A DNA stretch of 64,000 nt, from contig NZ_CP101454.1 in NCBI RefSeq assembly GCF_024362405.1, forward strand, positions 3,162,001 through 3,226,000. The letters are read 5' to 3'. Source of the stretch: Halorarius litoreus. GTDB taxonomy: Archaea > Halobacteriota > Halobacteria > Halobacteriales > Haloarculaceae. This document shows, piece after piece, positions 18,315-27,563 of the stretch (positions are counted from its first letter, which is position 1; each line of letters starts with the position of its first letter). The notes beneath the pieces are model-generated. The model was not told where the DNA came from and searched no databases. It saw only the letters and a program-made list of their open reading frames with translations. A program made the position numbers and the translations under genes.

Positions 18315-18498
18315 CTGTCTCTGATGGCTGTCGACTCGACTTTACTATGTTGATGCGGATTCGTCGCTCCCTGACCGAGACGTATGTGTGCAAAGGTTCG
18401 TACACAAGAGGAACAGACGCGCTCGTCATGGGAGCGACGTTGCCAGCAGTATCGGTGAGGTTTACTGTTCGGATGCCTACCTCCGGATAATTACCGAT

Positions 18499-19434
18499 AT
18501 GAGTGAATGGACGCTCGACACGCCCGTCGCGTTCTTCGTGTTCAACCGTCCCGAGAAGACCAGGCGGGTGGCCGAGCAGATAGCAGCAGCAAGACCTCCT
18601 CGGGTTCTTGTGATTGCTGATGGTCCTCGGGAGGGCCACCCCACCGACACTGACCGATGTGAGCGTACGCGGGCTGTAATCGACGATATCGACTGGCAGT
18701 GTACAGTTAAGCAGAACTACGCCGATGAGAATCTAGGCCTCCACGAGCGGTTCTCCACGGGGCTGGAGTGGGTTTTCACAAACGAACACCGTGCGGTCAT
18801 TCTGGAAGACGATTGCTTGCCGAACGAGTCGTTCTTCCGGTTCTGCGATACGATGCTCGAGACGTATCGTGACGACGAACGAATCATGGATATCACGGGG
18901 AGCAACCATCTCGGAACGTGGAAGGATGGACAGCAGGACTATCACTTCTCGTACTATGGCAGTATCTGGGGCTGGGCAACGTGGCGTCGTTCGTGGGAGT
19001 GGTACGATCCGGAGATGCGGCTTTGGAGTGAGACGGAGGTTCGCCAACAGCTTCGAGACGTGATTGCGAACGACCGACACGCCGATTACCTGGCGTACAT
19101 CTACCAGCAGACCTTCGAGAATCTCGAGACGTGGGACTATCAGTGGGGGTTCGCTCGACAGATCAACTCAGCACTCTCGATCGTCCCATCCAGAAACCTC
19201 ATCTCGAACATCGGCTTCGACGAGACTGCAACCAACACTACTGACACCGACTCCGAGTTCGCTGACGTGCAGCAGTACTCGCTGGATCCTCCGTACACTA
19301 GACCAGATTGCGTCGGCGTAGATCGGGCGCACGACGAACGACTCCACAGAATGCGACCGATCTCCCATCGCAACCGATTCCTCCGGGAAGGTCGGAGGCT
19401 CTACAATCGCGGAATCGACTACCTCGGCTGGTAA
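18499..19434 (+). CDS. HlpA-like GT2 glycosyltransferase
   Basis: The 311-residue protein has TPVAFFVFNRPEKTRRVAEQ, GLHERFSTGLEWVFTNEHRA, VILEDDCLPNESFFRFCD and YGSIWGWATWRRSWEWYDPE, the pattern of proteins annotated as hemolytic protein HlpA-like. These are GT-A transferases of surface polysaccharide loci. LEDD is the metal/nucleotide motif. I took the ATG at 18,499 as start. The gene is the only plus-strand member inside a minus-strand run, and its codon use has more A and T than its neighbours, which suggests acquisition. Confidence 0.82.
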   Translation: MSEWTLDTPVAFFVFNRPEKTRRVAEQIAAARPPRVLVIADGPREGHPTDTDRCERTRAVIDDIDWQCTVKQNYADENLGLHERFSTGLEWVFTNEHRAVILEDDCLPNESFFRFCDTMLETYRDDERIMDITGSNHLGTWKDGQQDYHFSYYGSIWGWATWRRSWEWYDPEMRLWSETEVRQQLRDVIANDRHADYLAYIYQQTFENLETWDYQWGFARQINSALSIVPSRNLISNIGFDETATNTTDTDSEFADVQQYSLDPPYTRPDCVGVDRAHDERLHRMRPISHRNRFLREGRRLYNRGIDYLGW

Positions 19435-19436
19435 GC

Positions 19437-20657
19437 CTACAGAACGTTACGCTTCGTCTCTAGCCGCTCCAGCGCGTCGACGAACCACTCGCGAACCGTC
19501 CGTTCTGCATATTCGCGTTCGACCAGGTCACGAGCTGCGTCGCCCATCGTATCACGGCGCTCTTCATCACACAACGCTGTGATTGCCTCCGAAAACGCTT
19601 GTCGGTCATCTCTCGGGACGACGTAGCCATTCACGCCATCTTCGACGTACTGTGTAGGACCTCCACACTGGGTTGTAACGACCGGCAGACCCGAAGCCAT
19701 CGCTTCCAGACCGACGATTGCGAGCCCCTCTTGGTTCGATGGTATTGCGAACACATCCGCATTTCTGTAACGCTCTGGCAGTTCGTCGGCCGGCACTTTG
19801 CCACAGAACATAGTCGCGCCCGATACACCGGCGTCAGCGACGAGCGTTCGTACTCGTTCGCTCGGTTCGTCACCCATGAGCCAGAGTTCCGAGTCAGGAT
19901 GGGCTTCCAGGACCGTCGCGAAAGAGTCGATGAGTAACGAAACGTTCTTTCGCGGATCGTTGAACCGTCCAGCGAACAGCACTACTGGCCCACTCTGTTC
20001 GCCAGTCTCAGCCTGTAGTGGATAGAACCGAGTTGTATCTATGGGGAACGGCACGACATCGATACTGTCTCGTGGGAGCCCATGCTTCGAGGCAATGCGT
20101 TCGGCGGTGTAATCGCTCACCACCATCGCGGGATCCGCCGACCGGTACCCCGTCCGTTCGAGATACTCGAGAATCGGGCGCGAAAGTCGATCACGTACTC
20201 GTTCGATTAACGGAGCGGATGTCAACCGGTCGGTTCGATCCTCCCACAGAAGTGTTCCGGTCCAACTGCCGAAGGGGACACCGAGTTTGACGAGAGGGAC
20301 GCTACAGAGATTCGTCCCGCAGACAGCGAAGAAGACATCCCCATCACGGAGTGCCTCGCGCCAAGCCGCACTGTTTGCGATGGACTGTGTGAACTCTATT
20401 TCGGGGAATATCAGTGGAATTTTTTTCGCTTCGCGACCATGAATTCGCGTCGATTCGATAGCAGCCGTCTGATCGAACCCGACGAGATCCATCGGATTCG
20501 AGAGGCGAATCTGCGTTTCGTGGTCGAGTAGATTGTTGAACACGAGACACGGGTCGTAACCAGCGGCCTCGGCAGTGTCGTACAGAAATCGGGCCTTGGC
20601 GGCGACCCCTCCACCCTCTCGAGGGTCGCGAGTAGCGATGTAGAGACGAGATGGCAT
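19437..20657 (-). CDS. GT4 family glycosyltransferase
   Basis: The 406-residue GT-B protein contains YIATRDPREGGGVAAKARFL near the start and VVLFAGRFNDPRKNVSLLID at the domain boundary. It also has LWLMGDEPSERV and PSNQEGLAIVGLEAMASGLP with the two glutamates that bind the donor. It converges with the HlpA-like gene, with two bases between them, and shares the lower GC of this patch. Donor and acceptor are unknown. Confidence 0.88.
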   Translation of the reverse strand: MPSRLYIATRDPREGGGVAAKARFLYDTAEAAGYDPCLVFNNLLDHETQIRLSNPMDLVGFDQTAAIESTRIHGREAKKIPLIFPEIEFTQSIANSAAWREALRDGDVFFAVCGTNLCSVPLVKLGVPFGSWTGTLLWEDRTDRLTSAPLIERVRDRLSRPILEYLERTGYRSADPAMVVSDYTAERIASKHGLPRDSIDVVPFPIDTTRFYPLQAETGEQSGPVVLFAGRFNDPRKNVSLLIDSFATVLEAHPDSELWLMGDEPSERVRTLVADAGVSGATMFCGKVPADELPERYRNADVFAIPSNQEGLAIVGLEAMASGLPVVTTQCGGPTQYVEDGVNGYVVPRDDRQAFSEAITALCDEERRDTMGDAARDLVEREYAERTVREWFVDALERLETKRNVL

Positions 20658-20710
20658 GTATGGGCTGTCGGTCTGTCGTTCACGCCCCTATTAGCGTTTG
20701 TCACTCGGAA

Positions 20711-22618
20711 CTAGTGCGGAGGCAGATGCTCGTCGACCCACAGCGAGAGCACCACGATCGCCCAGAGCTGCGACCAGTGGGCGTCCCCTCGGTCGTACGC
20801 CCGCCTGAGACGAGCGACTGCCGCAGGTTCGAGTGGCGTTTGGTCGAGGCGGGCCGGTGCGAGCGCCTCGTCTACGACGTCGTCGAGGTCGTCTCGGAGC
20901 CAGTCGGCGAACGGGAACGTGAACCCGGTCTTCTCGCGGTCGAGCACCACCTCGGGTACCACGTCGTCGACGGCGTCTTTGAGCAGCTGTTTCTCGCCCG
21001 GGGCCTTCGACGGTGCACTCGCGCCCATCACGTACTCGGTGAACTCACTGTCGAGGAACGGGACCCGAACTTCGAGCGAGTGAGACATCGACATCGCGTC
21101 GGTGTCCCGGAGGAGTTGGCTGTGCATGTACCAGAACAGCTCGGTGCGGGACACTGCACTGCGTTCGTCGAGCGTCAAGGTCTCCTCGACATCCCGTTGA
21201 ATGGCTGCAGCCCAGTCGGTCGGCGGGGGCTCCAGGAGACTCTCGCGGCTCGCGCTCGAGAAGATGCCCCGTACCGAGAGGTACGCCGCACCGAACGGAG
21301 CGTCCGACCCGATGGCGTCGGCGACCTTGCCCGCAGGGAGGCTCGGAGCCAGATCGCCGACCTGTTCGACGAGGCTCGCCACCCCCCGACGCACGCCACC
21401 AGGGAGGCGATAGAGCAGCGACGCCGCTCGATAGCGTTGCGGAACGGTCTCGAAGGAGGGGTACCCGAAGAGGAGTTCGTCGCTACCGAGTCCCGAGAGG
21501 ACCACCTTGAGTCCGGCCTCTGCAGCGACCTTCGAGACGAAGTAGGTGTTGACGCCGTCGATGGTGGGCTGGTCCATTGCGGCGACGATGTCGTCGAGTT
21601 CCGACCGAACGTCCGCTGCGGAGACGGTCCTAGAGGTGTGGTCCGTCTCGAACCGTTCGGCGACGGTCTCGGCGAAGTCCGTCTCCGTGTACTCCGCCCG
21701 GTCGAAGCCGATGGAGAACGTGTGGAGGTCGCCACGATTCGGTTCGGCCGCTCGCCGCATGAGTGCGACGACCGTGGACGAATCTAGACCACCGCTCAGG
21801 AACGCGCCGACCGGGACGTCGGAGCGGAGGCGCAGGTCGACACTCTCCTGCAACAACTCACGGACCCGCGCTTCGGAAGCCGGGCCGCCGCCCCCGAACT
21901 CTGGTGTCCAGTACCGCTCGATGGTGGACTCCCCGGAGTTCGCGTCGTAGGTCAGCGTCGAACCGGGGGGGAGCGACTGGACGTCCGTCAGTATCGTTCG
22001 GGGGCTCGGGACGTATCCGAGGGTGAGGAAGCCGTCGACGCTCTCGGTGTCGAGTTCTGGTGTGGTCACACCAGCGTCGAGGAGGGACGTGAGCTCGGAG
22101 GCGAACGCTAACCGCCGGTCTCCCGCGTCGTAGTAGAACGGCTTGATTCCGAACCGGTCGCGAGCCGCGAAGACGGTCTCCGTCTCGGTGTCGTACACGA
22201 CGAACGCGAACATCCCACGGAACCGCTCGACACACTCCGGACCGTACGCTTCGTAGGCGCGCAGGATGACCTCGGTATCCGAGTCCGATGTGAACTCGTA
22301 CCCCTGCGCTCGCAGGTCCTCGCGGAGTTCGCGGTAGTTGTAGACCTCGCCGTTGTAGACGATCCAGAACCGACCGTCACCCCCCTGCATCGGCTGGTTC
22401 CCGGCCGCAGAGAGGTCGAGGATACTGAGTCGTCGGTTCCCGAGTGCGACCCGCACGTCGCCGGCTGGGAGTTCGCCGTCGCTCGTCACCTTCCCGCGAT
22501 CATCGAGATACAGCCCCCAGTCGTCGGGGCCACGGTCGGTCAACGAGCAGAGCCCCGTCCAGGCGTCCGAGACGGGGACCGTGGAGTCGGTACCGACGTA
22601 GCCCCAGATTCCACACAT
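20711..22618 (-). CDS. asnB: Asparagine synthase (glutamine-hydrolysing)
   Basis: The 635-residue protein starts MCGIWGYVG, with Cys2 as the glutaminase nucleophile, followed by RRLSILDLSAAGNQPM. The synthetase domain has FLSGGLDSSTVVALM, the ATP-binding PP-loop. The family makes asparagine from aspartate, but members inside polysaccharide loci are thought to amidate sugar acids such as hexuronates. Its place between a GT4 gene and sugar epimerase genes favours that second role, though I cannot exclude ordinary asparagine synthesis. Confidence 0.9.
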   Translation of the reverse strand: MCGIWGYVGTDSTVPVSDAWTGLCSLTDRGPDDWGLYLDDRGKVTSDGELPAGDVRVALGNRRLSILDLSAAGNQPMQGGDGRFWIVYNGEVYNYRELREDLRAQGYEFTSDSDTEVILRAYEAYGPECVERFRGMFAFVVYDTETETVFAARDRFGIKPFYYDAGDRRLAFASELTSLLDAGVTTPELDTESVDGFLTLGYVPSPRTILTDVQSLPPGSTLTYDANSGESTIERYWTPEFGGGGPASEARVRELLQESVDLRLRSDVPVGAFLSGGLDSSTVVALMRRAAEPNRGDLHTFSIGFDRAEYTETDFAETVAERFETDHTSRTVSAADVRSELDDIVAAMDQPTIDGVNTYFVSKVAAEAGLKVVLSGLGSDELLFGYPSFETVPQRYRAASLLYRLPGGVRRGVASLVEQVGDLAPSLPAGKVADAIGSDAPFGAAYLSVRGIFSSASRESLLEPPPTDWAAAIQRDVEETLTLDERSAVSRTELFWYMHSQLLRDTDAMSMSHSLEVRVPFLDSEFTEYVMGASAPSKAPGEKQLLKDAVDDVVPEVVLDREKTGFTFPFADWLRDDLDDVVDEALAPARLDQTPLEPAAVARLRRAYDRGDAHWSQLWAIVVLSLWVDEHLPPH

Positions 22619-22701
22619 CGTTCAGGCTGGACGGTACAGAAGGTGTTCGAATAACGTTTGTCTTTCAGCGGTTGATCGCCCTGTGTCCCGACGACGGGGC
22701 G

Positions 22702-23679
22702 TCAGTGCTCTACAATGTCCCGGTTGGCTTCGTACCACTCCACGGTCCGTTCGAGCCCCACCTCGAACGACGTCGTCGCCTCCCAGTCGAACCGCTCGCG
22801 TGCTCGCGTGGTGTCGAGCTTCCGCCGTGGCTGGCCGTCGGGCTTCGAGGTGTCCCACTCGACCGTGCCCTCGAAATCGGTGACGTCGGCGATGGCTTCG
22901 ACGAGGTCTCGGATGCTGATTTCGCGGCTGCTCCCGAGGTTGACCGGCTCGCTCTCGTCGTACCGCTCGGTCGCCGTGAGAATCCCGTCGGCAGCGTCTT
23001 TCACGTAGAGGAACTCGCGAGTGGGTTCGCCGGTCCCCCAGGCTGTAATCGACTCGTCGCCACGCTCGCGTGCCTCGATACACTTCCGGATGATGGCGGG
23101 GATGACGTGGCTGGTCTCGAGATCGAAATCATCACGAGGTCCGTAGAGGTTCACGGGCATAAGGTAGATGCTGTCGAAGTCGTACTGCTTGCGGTAGGCC
23201 CATGATTGCGTCAACAGTGCCTTCTTCGCGATGCCGTACGGGGCATTCGTCTCCTCGGGGTAGCCGTCGAATAGGTCCTCTTCGCTGAACGGAACCGGTG
23301 TGTGCTTCGGGTACGAACAGATGGTCCCGAGGACGGTGAACTTCTCGACGCCGTACTGTCGAGCCTGCTCCATCAGCTCGATACCCATGATGGCGTTCTC
23401 GTAGAAGTACTTCCCCGGGTTCTCGCGGTTCGCACCGATGCCACCGACGGTAGCGGCGAGGTGGATGACCACATCTGGGTTCGACGCCTCCAGCGCCGCT
23501 TCTATCTCATCTTTCTCGCGGAAGTCGTACTCGTCGCTCCGGGGGACGAACACGTCGACCTCGTCGCTCCGGCGCTCCAGTTCGTCGACGAGATGGCTGC
23601 CGAGGAACCCCGCCCCGCCGGTCACCATCACCGACTTGCCGTCCCAGTAGTCGGCCGTCTCGCGGTGCCAGTCGGTCAT
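22702..23679 (-). CDS. GDP-L-fucose synthase-like NAD-dependent epimerase/reductase
   Basis: The 325 residues form an extended [43 protein letters not shown] and [19 protein letters not shown] with the YxxxK pair. The VGGI and [11 protein letters not shown] segments match GDP-fucose synthase (WcaG/Fcl), which epimerises and reduces GDP-4-keto-6-deoxymannose. The ATG at 23,679 overlaps the stop of the dehydratase gene by four bases, so the two likely act in sequence. The exact sugar made is inferred. Confidence 0.8.
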   Translation of the reverse strand: MTDWHRETADYWDGKSVMVTGGAGFLGSHLVDELERRSDEVDVFVPRSDEYDFREKDEIEAALEASNPDVVIHLAATVGGIGANRENPGKYFYENAIMGIELMEQARQYGVEKFTVLGTICSYPKHTPVPFSEEDLFDGYPEETNAPYGIAKKALLTQSWAYRKQYDFDSIYLMPVNLYGPRDDFDLETSHVIPAIIRKCIEARERGDESITAWGTGEPTREFLYVKDAADGILTATERYDESEPVNLGSSREISIRDLVEAIADVTDFEGTVEWDTSKPDGQPRRKLDTTRARERFDWEATTSFEVGLERTVEWYEANRDIVEH

Positions 23680-24737
23680 CGCCAGTCGACGCGGCCGTAC
23701 CAGGCCGGCTTGTTGTTCGCGTACCAGTCGATGGTCCGCTGGACGCCCTCCTCCCACGAGACCTCGGGCTCCCACCCGGTCTCGTTGTAGAGCTTCTCGT
23801 AGCCGACGAGCAGCTCTTCGACGTCTGAGTCACCAGGACGGTACCGGTCTTCGGCCTGAACGATCTCCGGGCGTTCCCAGTAGCCGTGTTCGGCACCGAC
23901 GTCGAGGATAAGGTTCGTCCAGTCGCGCATGGAGATGTTCTCCCCGTAGCCGTAGACGTACTGCTCGCCGGGCGTCCCCTCCAGTGCGACGTGCATGTGG
24001 CCGCGGACGCCGTCTTCGACGAAGCACATGTCGCGTTTCGGGGTGAGGTTGCCGAGTTCGACGATGTCGCGTTCCAGGGCTTGGGTGATGATGGTGCCCG
24101 TGATGTACCGGGGGTTCTGCCGCGGGCCGTAGTTGTTGAACATCCGGGTCGTCACGGTCGGGAGCCCGTAGGCGTCGTGGTAGTTCATCGTGAGGAAGTC
24201 CGCCGCCAGTTTCGAGGTGGCGTAGATGCTCGTCGGGTTGACGGGCGACCGTTCGCTCAGCAGGACTCGGCCATCGTCACCGATGTCGTGTTTGTCGGCC
24301 ATCTCCTCCTTGACGTTGCCGTACTCCTCGCTCGTGCCTGCGGTGTCGAACTTCGCGATATCCAGGTCGAGGTCGACGATGGCCTGCAACAGGTTCATCG
24401 TGCCGTTGACGTTGGAGTCGACCGTCTCGTAGGGCCGATCCCACGACTCGCCGACGTGTGCCTGCGCGCCGAGATGGAAGACGAGACTGTCGTCGTACGG
24501 TTCGAGGGCGGTGAGCGCCTCCCGAACCGAGTGCTGGTCGCGGAGGTCGCCACGGTGGACGGTGAGGTCCTCGGTGAGGTGCCGGATGTTGTTCAGTTCG
24601 CCACTCGACGTCGCGCGGACGAAGACGTGGACGTTCGCACCGGCGGCGACGAGCCGCTCGGTGAGGTGAGAGCCGACGAATCCGTCGGCACCCGTGACGA
24701 ACACTGGTCGGTCGGAGAGTTTCGCGTCGACGTTCAT
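23676..24737 (-). CDS. GDP-mannose 4,6-dehydratase family protein
   Basis: The 353-residue extended SDR has [19 protein letters not shown] for NAD(P), [10 protein letters not shown] with the catalytic Thr-Glu-Glu region, and [15 protein letters not shown] with Yxxx[21 protein letters not shown] is the substrate loop. It should form a 4-keto-6-deoxy sugar nucleotide, the substrate for the epimerase encoded next. LegB- or CDP-glucose-type dehydratases are alternatives. It is the first gene of the minus-strand run and is divergent from the flippase gene (111 bp). Confidence 0.8.
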   Translation of the reverse strand: MNVDAKLSDRPVFVTGADGFVGSHLTERLVAAGANVHVFVRATSSGELNNIRHLTEDLTVHRGDLRDQHSVREALTALEPYDDSLVFHLGAQAHVGESWDRPYETVDSNVNGTMNLLQAIVDLDLDIAKFDTAGTSEEYGNVKEEMADKHDIGDDGRVLLSERSPVNPTSIYATSKLAADFLTMNYHDAYGLPTVTTRMFNNYGPRQNPRYITGTIITQALERDIVELGNLTPKRDMCFVEDGVRGHMHVALEGTPGEQYVYGYGENISMRDWTNLILDVGAEHGYWERPEIVQAEDRYRPGDSDVEELLVGYEKLYNETGWEPEVSWEEGVQRTIDWYANNKPAWYGRVDWR

Positions 24738-24814
24738 CGAGGGGTTCTAGTGAGGGGATTCCTGTCGACGCTAATGTAGCTTCCCTTCCGCTGTTTCGAA
24801 CCGGAGGGATTTAG

Positions 24815-24835
24815 CGACGCGGGGCGGAATCCGCG
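24815..24835 (+). promoter_or_regulatory. GC-rich element shared with aglJ upstream region
   Basis: The 21-base sequence cgacgcggggcgga-a-tccgcg, 13 nt before the flippase ATG, recurs with one difference before aglJ (27,540-27,560). It contains the inverted pair acgcgg/ccgcgt, with a T-rich stretch just upstream in both places. It could be a regulator site or a 5' mRNA hairpin common to the two N-glycosylation genes. Confidence 0.4.
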
Positions 24836-24848
24836 TCCACAGATCGCC

Positions 24849-26387
24849 ATGGCGAGCCTCGACGACTCCGTCAGGAAGCTGTTCAAAGGGGGCGGCATCC
24901 TCCTCGTCGGACTCGTCCTCCAACTCGGCATCTCGTTTCTCGGCAAACTGATCGTCGCCAGGGAACTCGCCATCTCGGACTTCGGGAGCGTCGTTCTGGG
25001 AATCACGGTCGCGATGACCGCCGCAACCGTAGCCCAACTCGGCCTCCACGAAGGCATCGGCCGGTATCTCCCACGGTTCGACGACGAAGCCGACAGACGG
25101 GGCGTCCTCCTCTCGGCGATGTCCATCGCACTCCCGCTTGCGCTCGCGTTCGGTGCAGCTCTGTTCGTCGCGGCTCCGTACATCGCCCGAGCTGCTTTCG
25201 ACAGCCCACAGGTGACCCCGGTGTTCGAGGTCTTCGCGTTCGTTATCCCGCTCCAGGTCACCCACCGGCTGGTCGTCTCGACGGTCCAGGGACAGCAGCG
25301 GACCACCCCCAAGGTCCTCATCGAGAACATCACGAAGCCGGTCGCACGAATCCTCGCCATCGGGGTCGTCGTGCTCGTCGGTGCGACGGCCGTTCGGGTC
25401 TCCCTCGCGTACCTGTTCGGCTGGATCGTGCCGGTCGTTCTCGGCGTCGTCTACCTCTACCGCGAGACGTCAATTCCGGACCGGGCCGTCGGTGCGGTCA
25501 TGCGTCGCCGAGAACTGCTGCGGTTCTCGACTCCGCTCGTCATCTCCGGGATGTTGACCGTCGTGTTCAACGACCTGGACACCCTGCTGCTCGGCTTCTT
25601 CAGCGGCAGTACCGAGCCCGTGGCACTCTACAACGTCGTCTATCCGCTTGCGACGCTGCTCAACACCGCCATGATGGCGTTCTCGTTCATCTTCATGCCA
25701 GTCATCTCTGAACTCCACGCGAACGAGGACATCACGGGCGTCAACCGAATGTATCAGGTCGTCACCAAGTGGGTGTTCGTCGCGACGCTCCCGGTGTTCC
25801 TGGTAATGGAGACGTTCCCGTCACAGCTCATCTCGCTCACGTTCGGTGCGAAGTACGCCGGCGGCGGACTGGTCCTGCAGGTGCTCGCCGCGGGGTTCTT
25901 CGTCCACACCGTAGCCGGGCTCAACCGCGAGACGGCGGCGTCCATCGGCAGGACCCGACTGCTCCTCTACATCGACTTCGGTGCGGCCGTGTTGAACACC
26001 GCGCTCAACCTCGTCCTCATCCCGGCGTTCGGGCCGCTCGGCGCTGCCGTGGCCACGACCGTGACCTACGCCGCACTCAATCTGGCCTTGTCGGGTGTCC
26101 TCTACCGTGAGGTCGGGGTCGTCCCACTCACCCGGTCGATCCTCCAGCCAGGCATCGCAGGGGCTGCAGCCTTTGTCGTCGTCTACCTCGTCGCGGGGGC
26201 GCTCACGAACCCGAATCCGGTCTCGCTCGTCGTCTCATTCGCCGTCTTCGCGCTGCTGTATACGGTGTCCGTGTTCCGCTTCGGTGGCATCGAAGCAGAA
26301 GAGGTGATGCTGGTCAAGAGTATCGAGGAACGGTTCGGTGTTGACCTCGAACCACTGAAGCGTGTTGGCCGACGACTGATGCCGTAG
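24849..26387 (+). CDS. Wzx/AglR-like oligosaccharide flippase
   Basis: The 512-residue protein has about fourteen membrane helices and the layout of the MOP/polysaccharide-transport superfamily. It opens VRKLFKGGGILLVGLVLQLG and SFLGKLIVARELAISDFGSV, with the later conserved FGAKYAGGGLVLQVLAAGFF and PLGAAVATTVTYAALN. In Haloferax, AglR takes part in moving a dolichyl-linked sugar across the membrane. A flippase here could carry the finished lipid-linked glycan, or its last sugar, to AglB. AglR identity is inferred from context. Confidence 0.85.
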   Translation: MASLDDSVRKLFKGGGILLVGLVLQLGISFLGKLIVARELAISDFGSVVLGITVAMTAATVAQLGLHEGIGRYLPRFDDEADRRGVLLSAMSIALPLALAFGAALFVAAPYIARAAFDSPQVTPVFEVFAFVIPLQVTHRLVVSTVQGQQRTTPKVLIENITKPVARILAIGVVVLVGATAVRVSLAYLFGWIVPVVLGVVYLYRETSIPDRAVGAVMRRRELLRFSTPLVISGMLTVVFNDLDTLLLGFFSGSTEPVALYNVVYPLATLLNTAMMAFSFIFMPVISELHANEDITGVNRMYQVVTKWVFVATLPVFLVMETFPSQLISLTFGAKYAGGGLVLQVLAAGFFVHTVAGLNRETAASIGRTRLLLYIDFGAAVLNTALNLVLIPAFGPLGAAVATTVTYAALNLALSGVLYREVGVVPLTRSILQPGIAGAAAFVVVYLVAGALTNPNPVSLVVSFAVFALLYTVSVFRFGGIEAEEVMLVKSIEERFGVDLEPLKRVGRRLMP

Positions 26388-26432
26388 CGATGGGCCGTCC
26401 AGTGGCGGTGACGTCCGGGACGAGCCCCGTAC

Positions 26433-27266
26433 TTACGCCTGTTCGACACTCTCGTGGTCCCACACGAGATCGAAGTACCGCTTGAACCCCGCGACGAACG
26501 AGCCGTTCTCCGTAATCGCCGCCTGTCGCATGTGGTTCGGCACGTCCGGCTCTTCGACGAGGAAGATGGCCTCTCCATCGTCGTACTCCATACTGGGGTC
26601 GATGAACGTCCCGCGCCAGGGGAGCCGCCCCTCGGAGAACCGGAACTCGACCCCGTCGTGGTCTGACCGCAGCCGTTCGACGATTCGCGACTGCACCGGT
26701 TTCTCGTCGTCGTCGAGGAGATTCGGATGGTGGAGGAGCACTTTCACGGGGACGCGCTCGACTGCGTCCGAGAGCGCGGGTTCGACACTGTCGAGGTACT
26801 CGAAGCTCTTCGTCAACACGAACACAGAGCGCTCGGCGTCGTGATAGAGGCGCCGGGTTTCCGACTCCGAGGGGTCGCCGACGTCGACGACGTGGAACAG
26901 CTCTTCCGCGGGCGTGATGTCACCACCCGCCCGCTCGAACGCGGGCCCGAACTGCGAGAGAAACGCCTCCCGCTGGTCGTCGAGCTCCCGCTCGAACGAC
27001 TCGTACTCCTGTCGTTTGTTCTCCTTCGCACGCGCGAGCAGCGACTCCGGGTCACGCGGCTGGTACTCCTTGGGCCGGCCCGGAATCACCTTCACGTAGC
27101 CAGCGTCCGCGAGTTCGTCGAGCACGCCGTAGATGCGGGCCTTGGGAATGCCGGTCGCCTCCGCGAGGTTCGGCGCCGTCGTGCGACCGAGTCGGAGCAG
27201 TTCGGCGAGCGCAGTCGCTTCGTACTCCGTCAACCCGAGCGTGTCGAACAACCCCACGTCGCTCAT
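26433..27266 (-). CDS. TrmB family transcriptional regulator
   Basis: The 277-residue protein has an N-terminal winged helix: LFDTLGLTEYEATALAELLR, EATGIPKARIYGVLDELADA and GRPKEYQP. A charged coiled segment (about residues 85-115) and a C-terminal TrmB-type effector region follow. TrmB proteins often sense sugars. I chose the ATG at 27,266 (MSDVGLFDTL), since upstream codons lie in the promoter region. It diverges from a 49-residue gene across 96 bp that contain a perfect inverted repeat, a likely operator. Confidence 0.85.
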   Translation of the reverse strand: MSDVGLFDTLGLTEYEATALAELLRLGRTTAPNLAEATGIPKARIYGVLDELADAGYVKVIPGRPKEYQPRDPESLLARAKENKRQEYESFERELDDQREAFLSQFGPAFERAGGDITPAEELFHVVDVGDPSESETRRLYHDAERSVFVLTKSFEYLDSVEPALSDAVERVPVKVLLHHPNLLDDDEKPVQSRIVERLRSDHDGVEFRFSEGRLPWRGTFIDPSMEYDDGEAIFLVEEPDVPNHMRQAAITENGSFVAGFKRYFDLVWDHESVEQA

Positions 27267-27340
27267 ATCGGCCCGTTCCCGGGCTGGGCACATGAATACC
27301 CCGGAGCGCCCGGAAGGTTTATTGTTGCCCGACATATCTA

Positions 27341-27361
27341 GTTACTCAATAACTGAGTAAC
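27341..27361. promoter_or_regulatory. Perfect inverted repeat, likely operator
   Basis: The arms gttactca and tgagtaac are exact reverse complements separated by ataac. The site lies between the divergent TrmB regulator gene and the 49-residue gene, ending one base before the latter's ATG. A TATA-like ggtttattg sits just upstream at about 27,317-27,325. The position over the expected transcription start suits repression by a dimeric winged-helix protein. Confidence 0.6.
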
Positions 27362-27362
27362 C

Positions 27363-27512
27363 ATGGGCGACGACACCGACGAAGGGGAGGAACGGCTCGA
27401 CGCACACCTGCAAGACATCGACGACGGCTGTGGCTGCACCGAAGTGTGGGAGCACACGAGCGCGGCGCGCGAGGAGGCCGCCGAGGAGCCAGCCGAAGCC
27501 GCGGACGACTGA
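27363..27512 (+). CDS. 49-residue acidic protein with CGC motif
   Basis: The frame encodes a short, strongly acidic protein with DDGCGCTEVWEHTSAAREEA in the middle and a Glu/Ala tail. The pair of cysteines (CGC) could bind metal or be redox-active; I do not recognise the family. Its ATG directly follows the inverted repeat described above. It precedes aglJ by 51 nt on the same strand, so it may be the first gene of an aglJ transcript. Confidence 0.6.
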   Translation: MGDDTDEGEERLDAHLQDIDDGCGCTEVWEHTSAAREEAAEEPAEAADD

Positions 27513-27539
27513 AGGCAGAGCGAGGCGGAACCTTTTCAC

Positions 27540-27560
27540 CGACGCGGGGCGGACTCCGCG
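27540..27560 (+). promoter_or_regulatory. GC-rich element shared with flippase upstream region
   Basis: Here cgacgcggggcgga-c-tccgcg ends three bases before the aglJ ATG. It matches 20 of 21 bases of the element before the flippase gene (24,815-24,835), and cctttt precedes it as a possible TATA-like box. Confidence 0.4.
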
Positions 27561-27563
27561 ACG

